Assembly: GCF_001921865.1 (NCBI RefSeq)
Contig: NZ_MSCT01000020.1
Location: 310,001-374,000, forward strand
Direction: 5' to 3'
DNA from: Pseudomonas chlororaphis
GTDB lineage: Bacteria > Pseudomonadota > Gammaproteobacteria > Pseudomonadales > Pseudomonadaceae
Length of the DNA: 64,000 bases
Shown piece after piece: positions 55,451 through 63,855 of this stretch. The translations under genes were made by a program, and so were the position numbers. A model generated the notes under the pieces. That model was given only the letters and a program-made list of their open reading frames with translations, was not told where the DNA came from and did no database searches. How positions within the stretch are numbered: the stretch's first letter is position 1; each line of letters starts with the position of its first letter.

Positions 55451-56455
55451 ATGATGTCTGTGCCCACCACCATGCGTGCCCTGGTGCTGAACGATTACGC
55501 CACCGGTCTGTTCAGCGAACGCCAGGTTCCGGTTCCCCAGGCCGGCGCCGGCGAAGTGCTGGTGCGGATCGTCGCCAGCGGGGTCAACCCGATCGACCAC
55601 AAGATCCGTACCGGCAAGGCGCCTTACGCCATGCCCGAGCTGCCGGCGATCATCGGCACCGACCTGGCGGGCGTGGTCGAGGCCATCGGCCCCGGGGTAA
55701 CGCAGTTCGCCGTGGGCGACGAGGTCTACGGCCTGACCGGCGGCGTGCGTGGCCTGCAGGGCTCGCTGGCCGAATACGCCGCGGTCGACGCCAATCTGCT
55801 GGCCCTCAAACCGCACAACATCAACCTGCGCGAAGCGGCGGCGATGCCGTTGGTGTTCCTCACCGCCTGGGAAGGCCTGGTGGATCGAGCCAAGGTCGGC
55901 GCCGGGCAGAAGGTGCTGGTCCACGGCGGCGCCGGCGGCGTCGGCCATGCCGCGGTGCAGATCGCCCGCTCGTTCGGCGCCCAGGTATTCGCCACGGTCT
56001 CGGCCGGCAAGCAGGCCATCGTCGAAGGCTACGGCGCCACGCCTATCGACTACCGCACCCTCAGCGTCGAGGACTACGTCGGCGCCCACACCGGCGGCGA
56101 AGGCTTCGATGTGATCTACGACACCGTCGGCGGCGCCAGCCTGGAGGCCTCCTTCGCCGCCATCCGCCACTACGGCCATATCGCCAGCTGCGCCGCCTTC
56201 GGCCAGCACAGCCTGGCCGTCGGTTCGCTGCGCTGCATGACCCTGTCCGGGGTCTTCGTGCTGCTGCCGATGCTCAGCGGCAACGGCCGCGCCCACCATG
56301 GCGAAATCCTCAAGGCCGCCAGCCGGATGGTCGAACAAGGCACCTTCAAACCGCTGCTGGATGCCCGACGCTATACCCTGGCCGAAGCTCACGCCGCGCA
56401 CGATGCGGTGCAGCAGGGTACCGCCGTGGGCAAGGTGGTGATCGATATCGCCTGA
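55451..56455 (+). CDS. MDR-family zinc-independent oxidoreductase (quinone reductase-like)
   Basis: A 334-residue NADPH-dependent oxidoreductase. The N-terminal catalytic domain includes VASGVNPIDHKIRTG and GTDLAGVVEAIGPGV, followed by the nucleotide-binding VHGGAGGVGHAAVQIARSFG. The zinc-ligand cysteines of alcohol dehydrogenases are missing, so it resembles quinone oxidoreductases. Two adjacent ATGs (55451, 55454) are possible starts. It is divergent from the HxlR gene, a common pairing for electrophile or aldehyde stress. Confidence 0.88.
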   Translation: MMSVPTTMRALVLNDYATGLFSERQVPVPQAGAGEVLVRIVASGVNPIDHKIRTGKAPYAMPELPAIIGTDLAGVVEAIGPGVTQFAVGDEVYGLTGGVRGLQGSLAEYAAVDANLLALKPHNINLREAAAMPLVFLTAWEGLVDRAKVGAGQKVLVHGGAGGVGHAAVQIARSFGAQVFATVSAGKQAIVEGYGATPIDYRTLSVEDYVGAHTGGEGFDVIYDTVGGASLEASFAAIRHYGHIASCAAFGQHSLAVGSLRCMTLSGVFVLLPMLSGNGRAHHGEILKAASRMVEQGTFKPLLDARRYTLAEAHAAHDAVQQGTAVGKVVIDIA

Positions 56456-56539
56456 AAGACAGCATGGCAGGGCTTGAGCTTGCCCTTAGGTAAACCCCTA
56501 AAGTGCCGCTCGACCCTCACCACAAAAAAGGACGTTTGC

Positions 56540-57352
56540 ATGCTCACCATCGGACAAATGGCCCGCTGCCATGGCCTCACCACCAAGACCCTGCGCCACT
56601 ACGACAGCATCGGCCTGTTCGTTCCGGCGCTGACCGGGCGCGACAACGGTTATCGCTATTACACCCCGGAACAGATTGGCACCCTGGGGCGCATCGTCTG
56701 GTTGCGGCAACTGGGCCTGGGCCTGGAGGAGATTCGCGGGTTGGCGGACAGTGGCGCGCTGCACGATGTGTTGAGCCTGCGCCAGGCATTGTGGGCCCAT
56801 GCCGGTGAACTGGAGGCGCAGATCGCCCGCGGCCAGAACCTGCTCGGCCAGTTGCAGCGTTACCTGGCGCAACCCGAGCGCAGCCTGCCGGTGCCGCAAA
56901 CACCGGTGCGGGTGACGCTGGCGGCGCAGCGCATCATTGGCATGGCCTGGCAGCAGGACGACGAGGGTTCGATCGCCGAACTGTGGCAGCGTTTCGAGCC
57001 GCGCGAGCAGGAGATCCAGCGCCTGGCGGAACCGATGGGCACCTACGGTATTTGCCAGCCGTTGAGCGACGGCCAGTGGCGTTACGTGGCCGGGCTGCCG
57101 GTCAGCGCCGAGGCAACGCTGGTGTCGGGCATGGTGGAAGTGGAGATTCCCGCGCGCCAGTACGCCCGGGTCGAGCATCGAGGCACGGTGCAGACCCTGC
57201 CGGAAACTTTCCGTGCCGCCTACAGCGAATGGTTGCCGGCCGCCGGGATGCAGGCCGCCGAAGGGGTGGAATTCGAGTACACCGGCGAACGTTTTTTCGG
57301 GCCGATGCACCCGGACAGCGTGGTCGAACTCTATATTCCGTTGAAAGACTGA
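56540..57352 (+). CDS. MerR family regulator with GyrI-type effector domain
   Basis: A 270-residue activator. The N-terminal helix-turn-helix reads MLTIGQMARCHGLTTKTLRH and YDSIGLFVPA, followed by a coiled-coil dimer region (about 75-115). The C-terminal half is a GyrI-like ligand domain (PARQYARVEHRGTVQTLP, AAGMQAAEGVEFEYTGERF), the layout of BmrR-type multidrug regulators. The ATG at 56540 follows AAAAGGAC. The ligand is unknown. Confidence 0.9.
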   Translation: MLTIGQMARCHGLTTKTLRHYDSIGLFVPALTGRDNGYRYYTPEQIGTLGRIVWLRQLGLGLEEIRGLADSGALHDVLSLRQALWAHAGELEAQIARGQNLLGQLQRYLAQPERSLPVPQTPVRVTLAAQRIIGMAWQQDDEGSIAELWQRFEPREQEIQRLAEPMGTYGICQPLSDGQWRYVAGLPVSAEATLVSGMVEVEIPARQYARVEHRGTVQTLPETFRAAYSEWLPAAGMQAAEGVEFEYTGERFFGPMHPDSVVELYIPLKD

Positions 57353-57379
57353 GGCCTCGCGCGCCCCTGCAAACGACGG

Positions 57380-57399
57380 GCTGACAGCTCTCTGTCAGC
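57380..57399. promoter_or_regulatory. Palindrome upstream of the YfiH-domain gene
   Basis: GCTGACAG-CTCT-CTGTCAGC, a perfect 8-bp inverted repeat 63 bp before the start codon. It has no U-tract, so it may be an operator rather than a terminator for the MerR gene. Confidence 0.4.
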
Positions 57400-57461
57400 A
57401 AAAGGTCGCACGATGCCGCTATGCTCTTGTAGTTAACCCATGGCAACGGAGCGAAGGTCCA

Positions 57462-58178
57462 ATGAGTTTCCAGGCGCCAGTGTTGAAGCAGATACCGGGC
57501 ATCCGCCACGAGTTTTCGCGGATCGGGGCAGCGCCGCCCGCCAACCTGTTCTTCTGCTCCCAGGCCCATACCGGCGAGGTGGTCGAGGCCAGCACCACCC
57601 TGCCGAGCGGCATCATTCGTGGCGACGCGGTGTTTACCCGCACTGGCCGCCCGATCGCGGTGATTACCGCCGATTGCCTGCCGCTGCTGATCAGCAGCGA
57701 CGACGCGTCCTGGATCGCCGCGGTCCACGCCGGTTGGAAAGGCCTGCACGGCGGCATCATCGACAATGTGCTGCAGCACTTCGCCACCAAGGGCATTGCC
57801 GCGCATCAGTTGCACGTGGCGTTCGGCCCATCGATCAAGCCTTGCTGCTATGAAGTCAGCCCAGAGTTCGTCGACACCCTGGCGGCCACCCAAGGCCACC
57901 TGTGGCCACAGGCGCAAACGCCCTGGAGCCAGGAACGCCCCACCCCGCAACGACCACCGGAGATCGCCCCGCCAAGCCCGACCCGCCCGGACTCGCTGTG
58001 GTTCGACCTCAGCCGCCATGCCCTGCACCTGTTGCACGCGGCGGGAATCGACGACGAGCAGATCGAACACTGCGAACACTGCACCTACTGTTCGAGCCCG
58101 ACCCTGGCCAGCTATCGCCGCCGCGGCCACCGGGGCGAAGAGAAATCCTTTCAGTATTCCTGGATCGGCCGGGCCTGA
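57462..58178 (+). CDS. Laccase-domain (YfiH/PgeF-family) protein
   Basis: A 238-residue protein of the DUF152/multicopper polyphenol oxidase family; characterised members act as purine nucleoside phosphorylases or peptidoglycan editing factors. The metal-binding residues lie in HTGEVVEA, TADCLPLLI and AAVHAGWKGLHGGII. It has a Pro-rich insertion (PWSQERPTPQRPPEIAPPSP) before the last domain, and a C-terminal CEHCTYCSS cluster. It is not next to rluD or clpB, so it may be a paralogue of PgeF. Confidence 0.82.
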   Translation: MSFQAPVLKQIPGIRHEFSRIGAAPPANLFFCSQAHTGEVVEASTTLPSGIIRGDAVFTRTGRPIAVITADCLPLLISSDDASWIAAVHAGWKGLHGGIIDNVLQHFATKGIAAHQLHVAFGPSIKPCCYEVSPEFVDTLAATQGHLWPQAQTPWSQERPTPQRPPEIAPPSPTRPDSLWFDLSRHALHLLHAAGIDDEQIEHCEHCTYCSSPTLASYRRRGHRGEEKSFQYSWIGRA

Positions 58179-58207
58179 AACAGCATCTTCAGATTTATCG
58201 CCATAGG

Positions 58208-58256
58208 CCTTTGGGGGCGCGCGCGTTAACCTTGCGCGCCCTGTAGACCCCAAAGG
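58208..58256 (+). promoter_or_regulatory. Hairpin burying the ribosome-binding site of the next gene
   Basis: CCTTTGGGG at 58,208 pairs perfectly with CCCCAAAGG at 58,248, whose AAAGG is part of the Shine-Dalgarno AAAGGA of the next gene. An inner 6-bp stem GCGCGC/GCGCGC extends it. Translation should require opening of this structure. No U-tract follows, so it is not a standard terminator. Confidence 0.65.
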
Positions 58257-58263
58257 AATGATC

Positions 58264-58839
58264 GTGTCTGACAACCTCCAGGCCTCGCCCCAGGCCGCGC
58301 TGAACACCGCCAGCGATGTGCGGCGCCCTTTCTACGTCGTGTCCAAGACCAAGTTCATGACCTTGTTCATGCTGACCTTCGGCCTCTACCTGTGGTACTG
58401 GGCCTACAAGAACTGGCAGCAGTTCAAGCAGGCCAGCGGACAGCCCCTGTGGCCCATCGCCCGGGCAATATTCATGCTGTTCTACACCCACGCGCTGTAC
58501 CGCGCGGCCGATGCCCAGATCAAGAAAAGCGGCCGTCGCTACCCGTGGCTGCCCTGGGATGTGGCCTCGCAGTTCGTGGTGATACTGCTGGTCAGCTACG
58601 GCCTGGATGGCATGTCGAAAAGAAATCCCGACAGCGTGCTGCTGGATATCCTCAGCCTGGTCCTGTTGCTGATCCAGGCGCTGGTGACTTTCAAGGGCCA
58701 GCGCGGCCTCAACGAAGCCGCCGGCGACCCGCAGGGCGACAGCAACGCCCGGTTTACCCCGATCAACTATGGGTTCATGGCCATCGGTGCAACGCTCTGG
58801 TGCACGATGCTGTACCACATGGCCACGACGCTGATCTGA
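58264..58839 (+). CDS. Uncharacterised integral membrane protein (DUF4234-like)
   Basis: A 191-residue protein with about four hydrophobic helices, for example FMTLFMLTFGLYLWYWAYKN, VVILLVSYGL, ILSLVLLLIQALVTF and YGFMAIGATLWCTMLYHM. I do not recognise a function; the first hydrophobic region resembles DUF4234 proteins. GTG at 58264 is preferred to ATG at 58258 because the Shine-Dalgarno AAAGGA ends immediately before the ATG and has a 6-base spacer to the GTG. The Shine-Dalgarno is locked in a hairpin. Confidence 0.75.
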   Translation: MSDNLQASPQAALNTASDVRRPFYVVSKTKFMTLFMLTFGLYLWYWAYKNWQQFKQASGQPLWPIARAIFMLFYTHALYRAADAQIKKSGRRYPWLPWDVASQFVVILLVSYGLDGMSKRNPDSVLLDILSLVLLLIQALVTFKGQRGLNEAAGDPQGDSNARFTPINYGFMAIGATLWCTMLYHMATTLI

Positions 58840-58864
58840 CCCCGCGCCTCAGCCGCTCGCCGAC

Positions 58865-59959
58865 TCAGCGGCTGATCTTCAACCCCTGGCGCGCGGCATG
58901 GCGCTCCAGCGCCAGCTCGATCAGGCGGCTGACCAGTTCGCTGTAGGTCATGCCCGCCGCCTGCCACAGCTTCGGGTACATGCTGATGCGGGTGAAGCCG
59001 GGCAACGAATTGATCTCGTTGATCAGCACTTCGCCGCCCTGGGTCAGGAACACATCGACCCGCGCCAGCCCCGAGCAGCCCAACACCTGGAACGCCTCGA
59101 CGGCCAGGGCGCGAATGCGCTCGCTGACGTCTTCGGCCAGGTCCGCCGGCACCACCACCCGGGCCGCCTGCTCGTCGATGTATTTGCTGTCGTAGGAATA
59201 GAAACCGCTGCCGACCACGATCTCCCCGCAGCCGCTGGCGATCGGCTGGTCGTTGCCCAGCACCGCGCACTCGATCTCACGCCCGCTGACCGCCGACTCC
59301 ACCAACACCTTCTCGTCGAAGCCCAGCGCCAGCTCCACGGCCGCGCGATATTCCGCCTCGCTGGTGACCTTGCTCACGCCCACGGAGGAGCCCTGGTTCG
59401 CCGGCTTGACGAACATCGGCAGGCCCAGCTTGCTCTGTGCCTGGGCAAAGTCGGTGCGCGCCGCAGTGGCACGGTTCAGGGTGATGAAGGGTGTCACCGC
59501 CAGGCCGGCGTCGCGCAGCAGGCGCTTGCTGATGTCCTTGTCCATGCACACCGCCGAACCCAGCACGTCGGAGCCCACGAACGGCAGGTCGGCCATGCGC
59601 AGCAGGCCTTGCAGGCAGCCGTCTTCACCGAGGGTGCCGTGGACGATGGGGAAAATCACATCGACATGGCCCAGCAGTTCCTGGCTGGAAGTTTCCACCA
59701 GTTGCTGGCTGGCCTTGCCCGGCACCACCGCCAGTTCGCGGTTGGACTGGTTGAGGGCGATCAGCGCCGGGTTCTCCTGGTTGAGCAAAAAGTCCGAGGT
59801 GTCGTTGAGGTGCCAATGGCCGCTTTTGTCGATGCCGATCAGCACCGGCTCGAAGCGCTCGCGATCCAGGGCGTCGACGATACTGCGCGCCGACTGCAGC
59901 GACACTTCGTGTTCGGCCGAACGGCCGCCAAAAATAATCCCGACCCGCAACTTGCTCAT
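58865..59959 (-). CDS. ddlA: D-alanine--D-alanine ligase (DdlA-type)
   Basis: Cytoplasmic ATP-grasp ligase that makes D-Ala-D-Ala for peptidoglycan. The 364-residue length and sequence (GGRSAEHEVSLQSA, FPIVHGTLGEDGCLQGLL, VKPANQGSSVGVSK and EINSLPGFTRISMYPKLW) place it with DdlA rather than the shorter DdlB found in the division cluster. A second ddl in the genome is therefore expected. It is convergent with the membrane-protein gene, 25 bp apart. Confidence 0.94.
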   Translation of the reverse strand: MSKLRVGIIFGGRSAEHEVSLQSARSIVDALDRERFEPVLIGIDKSGHWHLNDTSDFLLNQENPALIALNQSNRELAVVPGKASQQLVETSSQELLGHVDVIFPIVHGTLGEDGCLQGLLRMADLPFVGSDVLGSAVCMDKDISKRLLRDAGLAVTPFITLNRATAARTDFAQAQSKLGLPMFVKPANQGSSVGVSKVTSEAEYRAAVELALGFDEKVLVESAVSGREIECAVLGNDQPIASGCGEIVVGSGFYSYDSKYIDEQAARVVVPADLAEDVSERIRALAVEAFQVLGCSGLARVDVFLTQGGEVLINEINSLPGFTRISMYPKLWQAAGMTYSELVSRLIELALERHAARQGLKISR

Positions 59960-60101
59960 GCTGTGTTCCCGTTGGAAAAGTAGTTCAGGGTGTTATCCGA
60001 CCGCTCAAGCCGGCTGATGTTACGGGCGGATCAGAAACCCTCTGTGCAGAGTCTCCAGTCCTGCGTTCGCCCATCCCGCGCTTGCAGGGCGGGCCCCCGC
60101 T

Positions 60102-60743
60102 TCAGCGGCTGGCCACCAGGTGGACGCCGAACAGCAGGTAGCAGCTGCCGGCAAAACGCTCCAGCCAGCGACGCGAACGAGCGTAGAACGCGGCCATCCG
60201 GCGGCTGGCGAAAAACAGCGCGACGCAGCAGTACCAACTGAACGACAGCGTGGCCATGGTCAGCACGGCCAGGGCCAGCAGCAACGGCGGCGGCGAAGCC
60301 GGCATCGAGGTGGCGAAGACGGTGGCGACGAACAGCGCCGACTTGGGGTTGGTCATGTTGCCAAGAAAGCCCAGGCGATAAGCCGAGAACAGGCTGCGGC
60401 CCGGCTCGCCGGGCAGTTGATCACCGGTGTCGGAAAGCGCCGGTTTGCGCCGGAATTGTTTCAGGCCCAGGTAGATCAGGTAACAGCCGCCGGCGATCTT
60501 GAACACCAGGTACAGCGTCGGGGCCGCGCTGAACAACGACTTGATCCCCAGGCCGCCGGCCAGCCCCCAGAGCACCGTGCCGGTGGCCACGCCCAGCGCG
60601 GCCGCCAGGCCATGGCGACGCGAACAGCTGGCCGCCAGTTGCGCGGTGGTAAAGAAATTCGGGCCCGGCGTCACCACCGCCACGGTCCAGAGCAACGCCA
60701 GCGACAGCAAGGGGCCGGCATACGACAGATGGGAAAGCTCCAT
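60102..60743 (-). CDS. LysE family amino-acid exporter
   Basis: A 213-residue inner-membrane exporter with about six helices. The family motif TPGPNFFTTAQLAASCSRRH follows the first helix, and GFLGNMTNPKSALFVATVF is the second characteristic block. The start at 60743 gives MELSHLSYAGPLL; the frame extends upstream without support. It is divergent from an AraC gene 175 bp away, which may control it. Confidence 0.9.
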   Translation of the reverse strand: MELSHLSYAGPLLSLALLWTVAVVTPGPNFFTTAQLAASCSRRHGLAAALGVATGTVLWGLAGGLGIKSLFSAAPTLYLVFKIAGGCYLIYLGLKQFRRKPALSDTGDQLPGEPGRSLFSAYRLGFLGNMTNPKSALFVATVFATSMPASPPPLLLALAVLTMATLSFSWYCCVALFFASRRMAAFYARSRRWLERFAGSCYLLFGVHLVASR

Positions 60744-60918
60744 GATACAGACCGCCTTTGGCGCATTCGGGGAAGATGACGCTACTCCACCTCGGGCTCG
60801 TGGAGCAACCGCTCGCGGAGGAACATTTACCCGGGGCCGGGCAGGCCGAATCACTCGCTGAAGACAGCCGCGGCGACCTGGGTTACCGTGCTGGCCTGGC
60901 GTTGACGAGGACAATTCC

Positions 60919-61728
60919 ATGAGCAAGCCCGCAGCCCGCACCGACTGGGTTCATCGCGCGCCGCCGGCCCGGGGGCTGGAGCGGATCGAGGCGTTTTTCG
61001 CCGGGCATGGCTACGACCTGCATCGCCACGACACCTACGCCATCGGCCATACCCTGGCCGGCGTGCAGAGCTTCCAGTACCGCGGCGGCTGGCGCCACAA
61101 CCTGCCGGGCGGGACCATGGTGCTGCACCCAGATGAGGTCCACGACGGCGAAGCCGGCACCCAGGCCGGTTTCCACTACCGCATGCTGTACATCGAACCG
61201 GCGCTGATCCAGCAGATTCTCGGCGGCCAGCCGCTGCCCTTCATCCAGGACGGGCTGTCCACCGATCCGCGGCTGTTCGCCGCCACGGGTGCCTTGTTGC
61301 GCACCCTGCAAGGCCCCTTGGACCCTCTGGAGCAGGAAGACGCGCTGTTCGACCTGGCCCACGCGCTGAATGCGGTGTCGGGGGTTTCCCGGCCAACGCA
61401 ACGTTTCGACTACCAGGCCGCCGAGCGTGCGCGCGAATACCTGCACAGCGCCCTGGACCGGAGCATCACCCTCGACGAACTGGCGGCCCACAGCGGGCGC
61501 GACCGCTGGAGCCTGTCGCGGGACTTTCGCCTGCTGTTCGGCACCAGCCCCTATCGCTACCTGACCATGCGCCGCCTAGACCTGGTCCGCGCCCTGCTGT
61601 TGCAAGGCCAGCCGCTGGTCAGTGCGGCGCTGCTGGCCGGCTTCACCGACCAGAGCCACATGACCCGCCAGTTCGGCAAGACCTACGGCCTGCCGCCGGC
61701 GCGCTGGCTGAAAATGCACGGCCGCTGA
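60919..61728 (+). CDS. AraC family transcriptional regulator
   Basis: A 269-residue regulator with an N-terminal cupin-like effector domain (DLHRHDTYAIGHTLAGVQSF, GTMVLHPDEVHDGEAG) and a C-terminal double helix-turn-helix (ITLDELAAHSGRDRWSLSRD, FGTSPYRYLTMRRLDLVR, GFTDQSHMTRQFGKTYGL). It is divergent from the LysE exporter, a common pairing in which the regulator senses an exported amino acid. The ligand is unknown. Confidence 0.9.
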   Translation: MSKPAARTDWVHRAPPARGLERIEAFFAGHGYDLHRHDTYAIGHTLAGVQSFQYRGGWRHNLPGGTMVLHPDEVHDGEAGTQAGFHYRMLYIEPALIQQILGGQPLPFIQDGLSTDPRLFAATGALLRTLQGPLDPLEQEDALFDLAHALNAVSGVSRPTQRFDYQAAERAREYLHSALDRSITLDELAAHSGRDRWSLSRDFRLLFGTSPYRYLTMRRLDLVRALLLQGQPLVSAALLAGFTDQSHMTRQFGKTYGLPPARWLKMHGR

Positions 61729-61816
61729 GCGCGCCCGGCACGCACAATCGTTCAAGAATCAGCCCGCCGCAATGCCTACCGTAAAGGCCCGATCCTCTTC
61801 TTTACGGAGCCGCGCC

Positions 61817-62206
61817 ATGAACCAAGCCAACACCCAGCCCCGCACCTACCAGAGCCTGAATTTCGCCTATAAGCTCGGCCTGTTCGACGACCACTGGCAA
61901 GCCCGTGTCATTGCCGAAATGAACGACTACCAGTTCAAGCTGGTGAAGCTGCAAGGCGACTTCATCTGGCACGACCACCAGCACACCGACGAGACCTTTA
62001 TCGTCCTCGAAGGCCAGTTGCGCATCGACTTTGCCGACGGCCAGGTGACGATCAACCAGGGCGAAATGTTTGTCGTGCCCAAAGGCGTGAAACACAAGCC
62101 GTACGCCGATCAAGAGGTCAAGTTGCTGCTGATCGAACCCAAGGGCGTACGCAACACCGGCGATGAAGACGGCGAACGTACCGCCGCCAACGACGTCTGG
62201 ATCTGA
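61817..62206 (+). CDS. Cupin-domain protein
   Basis: A 129-residue single-domain cupin. The first cupin motif is WHDHQHTDETFIVLEGQL (metal ligands His, His, Glu), and the second is MFVVPKGVKHKPYA with the final His. The start at 61817 has GGAG nine bases upstream. Such small cupins have varied or unknown roles. It follows the AraC gene by 88 bp on the same strand. Confidence 0.85.
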   Translation: MNQANTQPRTYQSLNFAYKLGLFDDHWQARVIAEMNDYQFKLVKLQGDFIWHDHQHTDETFIVLEGQLRIDFADGQVTINQGEMFVVPKGVKHKPYADQEVKLLLIEPKGVRNTGDEDGERTAANDVWI

Positions 62207-62224
62207 CCTTGCTGACTGGCCCGA

Positions 62225-62353
62225 TGTAGCCGCTGTCGAGCTTGCGAGGCTGCGCCCGGGGTGGGCGGCATTCCGACGCAGTCGCCGCCAAACCTGCCCA
62301 CGCGATCGGCCTGAAGGAGTCCATTGGTCTGCCTCTACCAGGCAGCGGCTACA
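62225..62353. repeat. Decayed REP pair overlapping the pump stop codon
   Basis: TGTAGCCGCTG at 62,225 and its exact inverse CAGCGGCTACA at 62,343-62,353 bound a 129-bp element whose inner parts no longer match well. The outer sequence is the same as that of the 53,426 REPIN. The right arm includes the TAG stop codon (minus strand, 62,349-62,351) of the MFS gene. Confidence 0.65.
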
Positions 62354-63758
62354 GGTCCGGACAGCGAGCCGCCAGGCTTGGCGTACCGGGCACCGGCACG
62401 CGCAAGCGCAAGGCCAGCAGCGCCCCCAGCAGGGCCAGCAAGGCACTGGCGCCCACCGCCTGCTCGATCCCCGCCGCCGTCGAGCCGCCGAGCCCGGCGT
62501 TGGCCAGGGACACCAGCAAGGCCAGCCCCAGCGCGCCGCCGATCTGCTGGCTGGTGGAGGCGATGCCCGCCGCCACGCCTTGCTCGCCCGGGGCGATGCC
62601 CTGGCCGGCCGAAATCCACATGGCGGTCCAGGTCATGCCCTGGCCGATACTCAGTACCACGATGCCCGGCACTAACGTCCAGAACCCCACCCCGCCGGGC
62701 AACGCCACATACACCGCGGCGATGCCCAGCGCCCCCAGCAGCAGGCCGCCGACCAGGGTCGCGCGCAGCCCCAGGCGCAGCAACGAACGCTCGGCCAGCC
62801 AGATGCCCACGGTGCACAGCAGGGTCGCCGGCAAAAACGCCACGCCGCTTTGCAACACGCTGTAGCCGTAGACCTGCTGGAAGTACAAGGCCAGGAAGTA
62901 GTACTGCACGCCGAAGCTGCTCATGAACAAAGCGGTGAGAAACATCGCCAGGCGCAGCTCGCGATGGGCCAGCAGGCGCAGCGGCATCAGCGGGTCGCGG
63001 CCGCGCTGCTCGATCCAGGCGAACACCCCGAGCAGCAACAGCGCCAGCGCGCCGCAGCCCAGGGTCGCCGGTGCGCCCCAGCCCCATTCCGGGCCCTGGA
63101 CGATGGTGAACACCAGCAGCGTGCCGCCCACCGTCACGGTCAAGGCGCCGCCAAGGTCGAAACGCCGGCCGCGCTCACGCTGGCCGTCGGCCGGAATCCA
63201 GCGCCGGGCCAGCAAGGCGCAGGCCCCAGCCAGGGGGACGTTGACCAGGAACACCGCTTCCCAGCCCCACCATTGGGTCAGCAACCCGCCCAGCAGCGCG
63301 CCCAGGGCCAGGCCCGCCGCCGACGCCGCGCTCCACACCGCGAACGCCCGGTTGCGCGCCGGCCCTTCGTGGTAATGGCTGTTGATCAGCGCCAGCGTCG
63401 CCGGGAACAACATCGCCCCGCCGACACCCTGCACCGCCCGCGCCAGCACCAGCAGCAAGGCGCTGCCGCCCAGCCCCCCGGCCAGCGACGCCAGGGCGTA
63501 CAGGCTCTGCCCGACGATGTAGAAACGGCGCTTGCCCAAAAGGTCAGCGGCGCGCCCGCCCAGCAGCAGAAAACCGCCGAAGGCCACGCTGTAGGCACTG
63601 ACCACCCATTGCAGCTGCTGCGCGGAAAAACCCAGGTGGCTGCCGATCTCCGGCAAGGCGACGAACACAATGGTCGCGTCCAGGGCGATGATCAGTTGTG
63701 CGCTGGCCAGCAGAAGCAGCATCCAGCCCGAGGGACTGGCCGAGGAGGTGGCGGGCAT
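62349..63758 (-). CDS. MFS drug transporter, DHA2 (EmrB/QacA) family
   Basis: A 469-residue inner-membrane proton antiporter, probably with 14 helices. The N-terminal motif IIALDATIVFVALPEIGSHL (motif D1 of DHA2 pumps), the loop LGGRAADLLGKRRFYIVGQS (motif A) and the antiporter motif region GLALGALLGGLLTQWWGWEAVF are visible. It is divergent from a LysR gene starting at 63,856, its probable regulator. Its stop codon falls inside a REP arm. The substrate is unknown. Confidence 0.9.
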   Translation of the reverse strand: MPATSSASPSGWMLLLLASAQLIIALDATIVFVALPEIGSHLGFSAQQLQWVVSAYSVAFGGFLLLGGRAADLLGKRRFYIVGQSLYALASLAGGLGGSALLLVLARAVQGVGGAMLFPATLALINSHYHEGPARNRAFAVWSAASAAGLALGALLGGLLTQWWGWEAVFLVNVPLAGACALLARRWIPADGQRERGRRFDLGGALTVTVGGTLLVFTIVQGPEWGWGAPATLGCGALALLLLGVFAWIEQRGRDPLMPLRLLAHRELRLAMFLTALFMSSFGVQYYFLALYFQQVYGYSVLQSGVAFLPATLLCTVGIWLAERSLLRLGLRATLVGGLLLGALGIAAVYVALPGGVGFWTLVPGIVVLSIGQGMTWTAMWISAGQGIAPGEQGVAAGIASTSQQIGGALGLALLVSLANAGLGGSTAAGIEQAVGASALLALLGALLALRLRVPVPGTPSLAARCPDL

Positions 63759-63855
63759 CGGTACGAATCCTTGCGGGAATTAAAGAGCCCACAGTTTCTT
63801 TGATGCCGATTAGATGATAAATACGGTCATTGCTCTTTCAGTGATGACTTTAATC

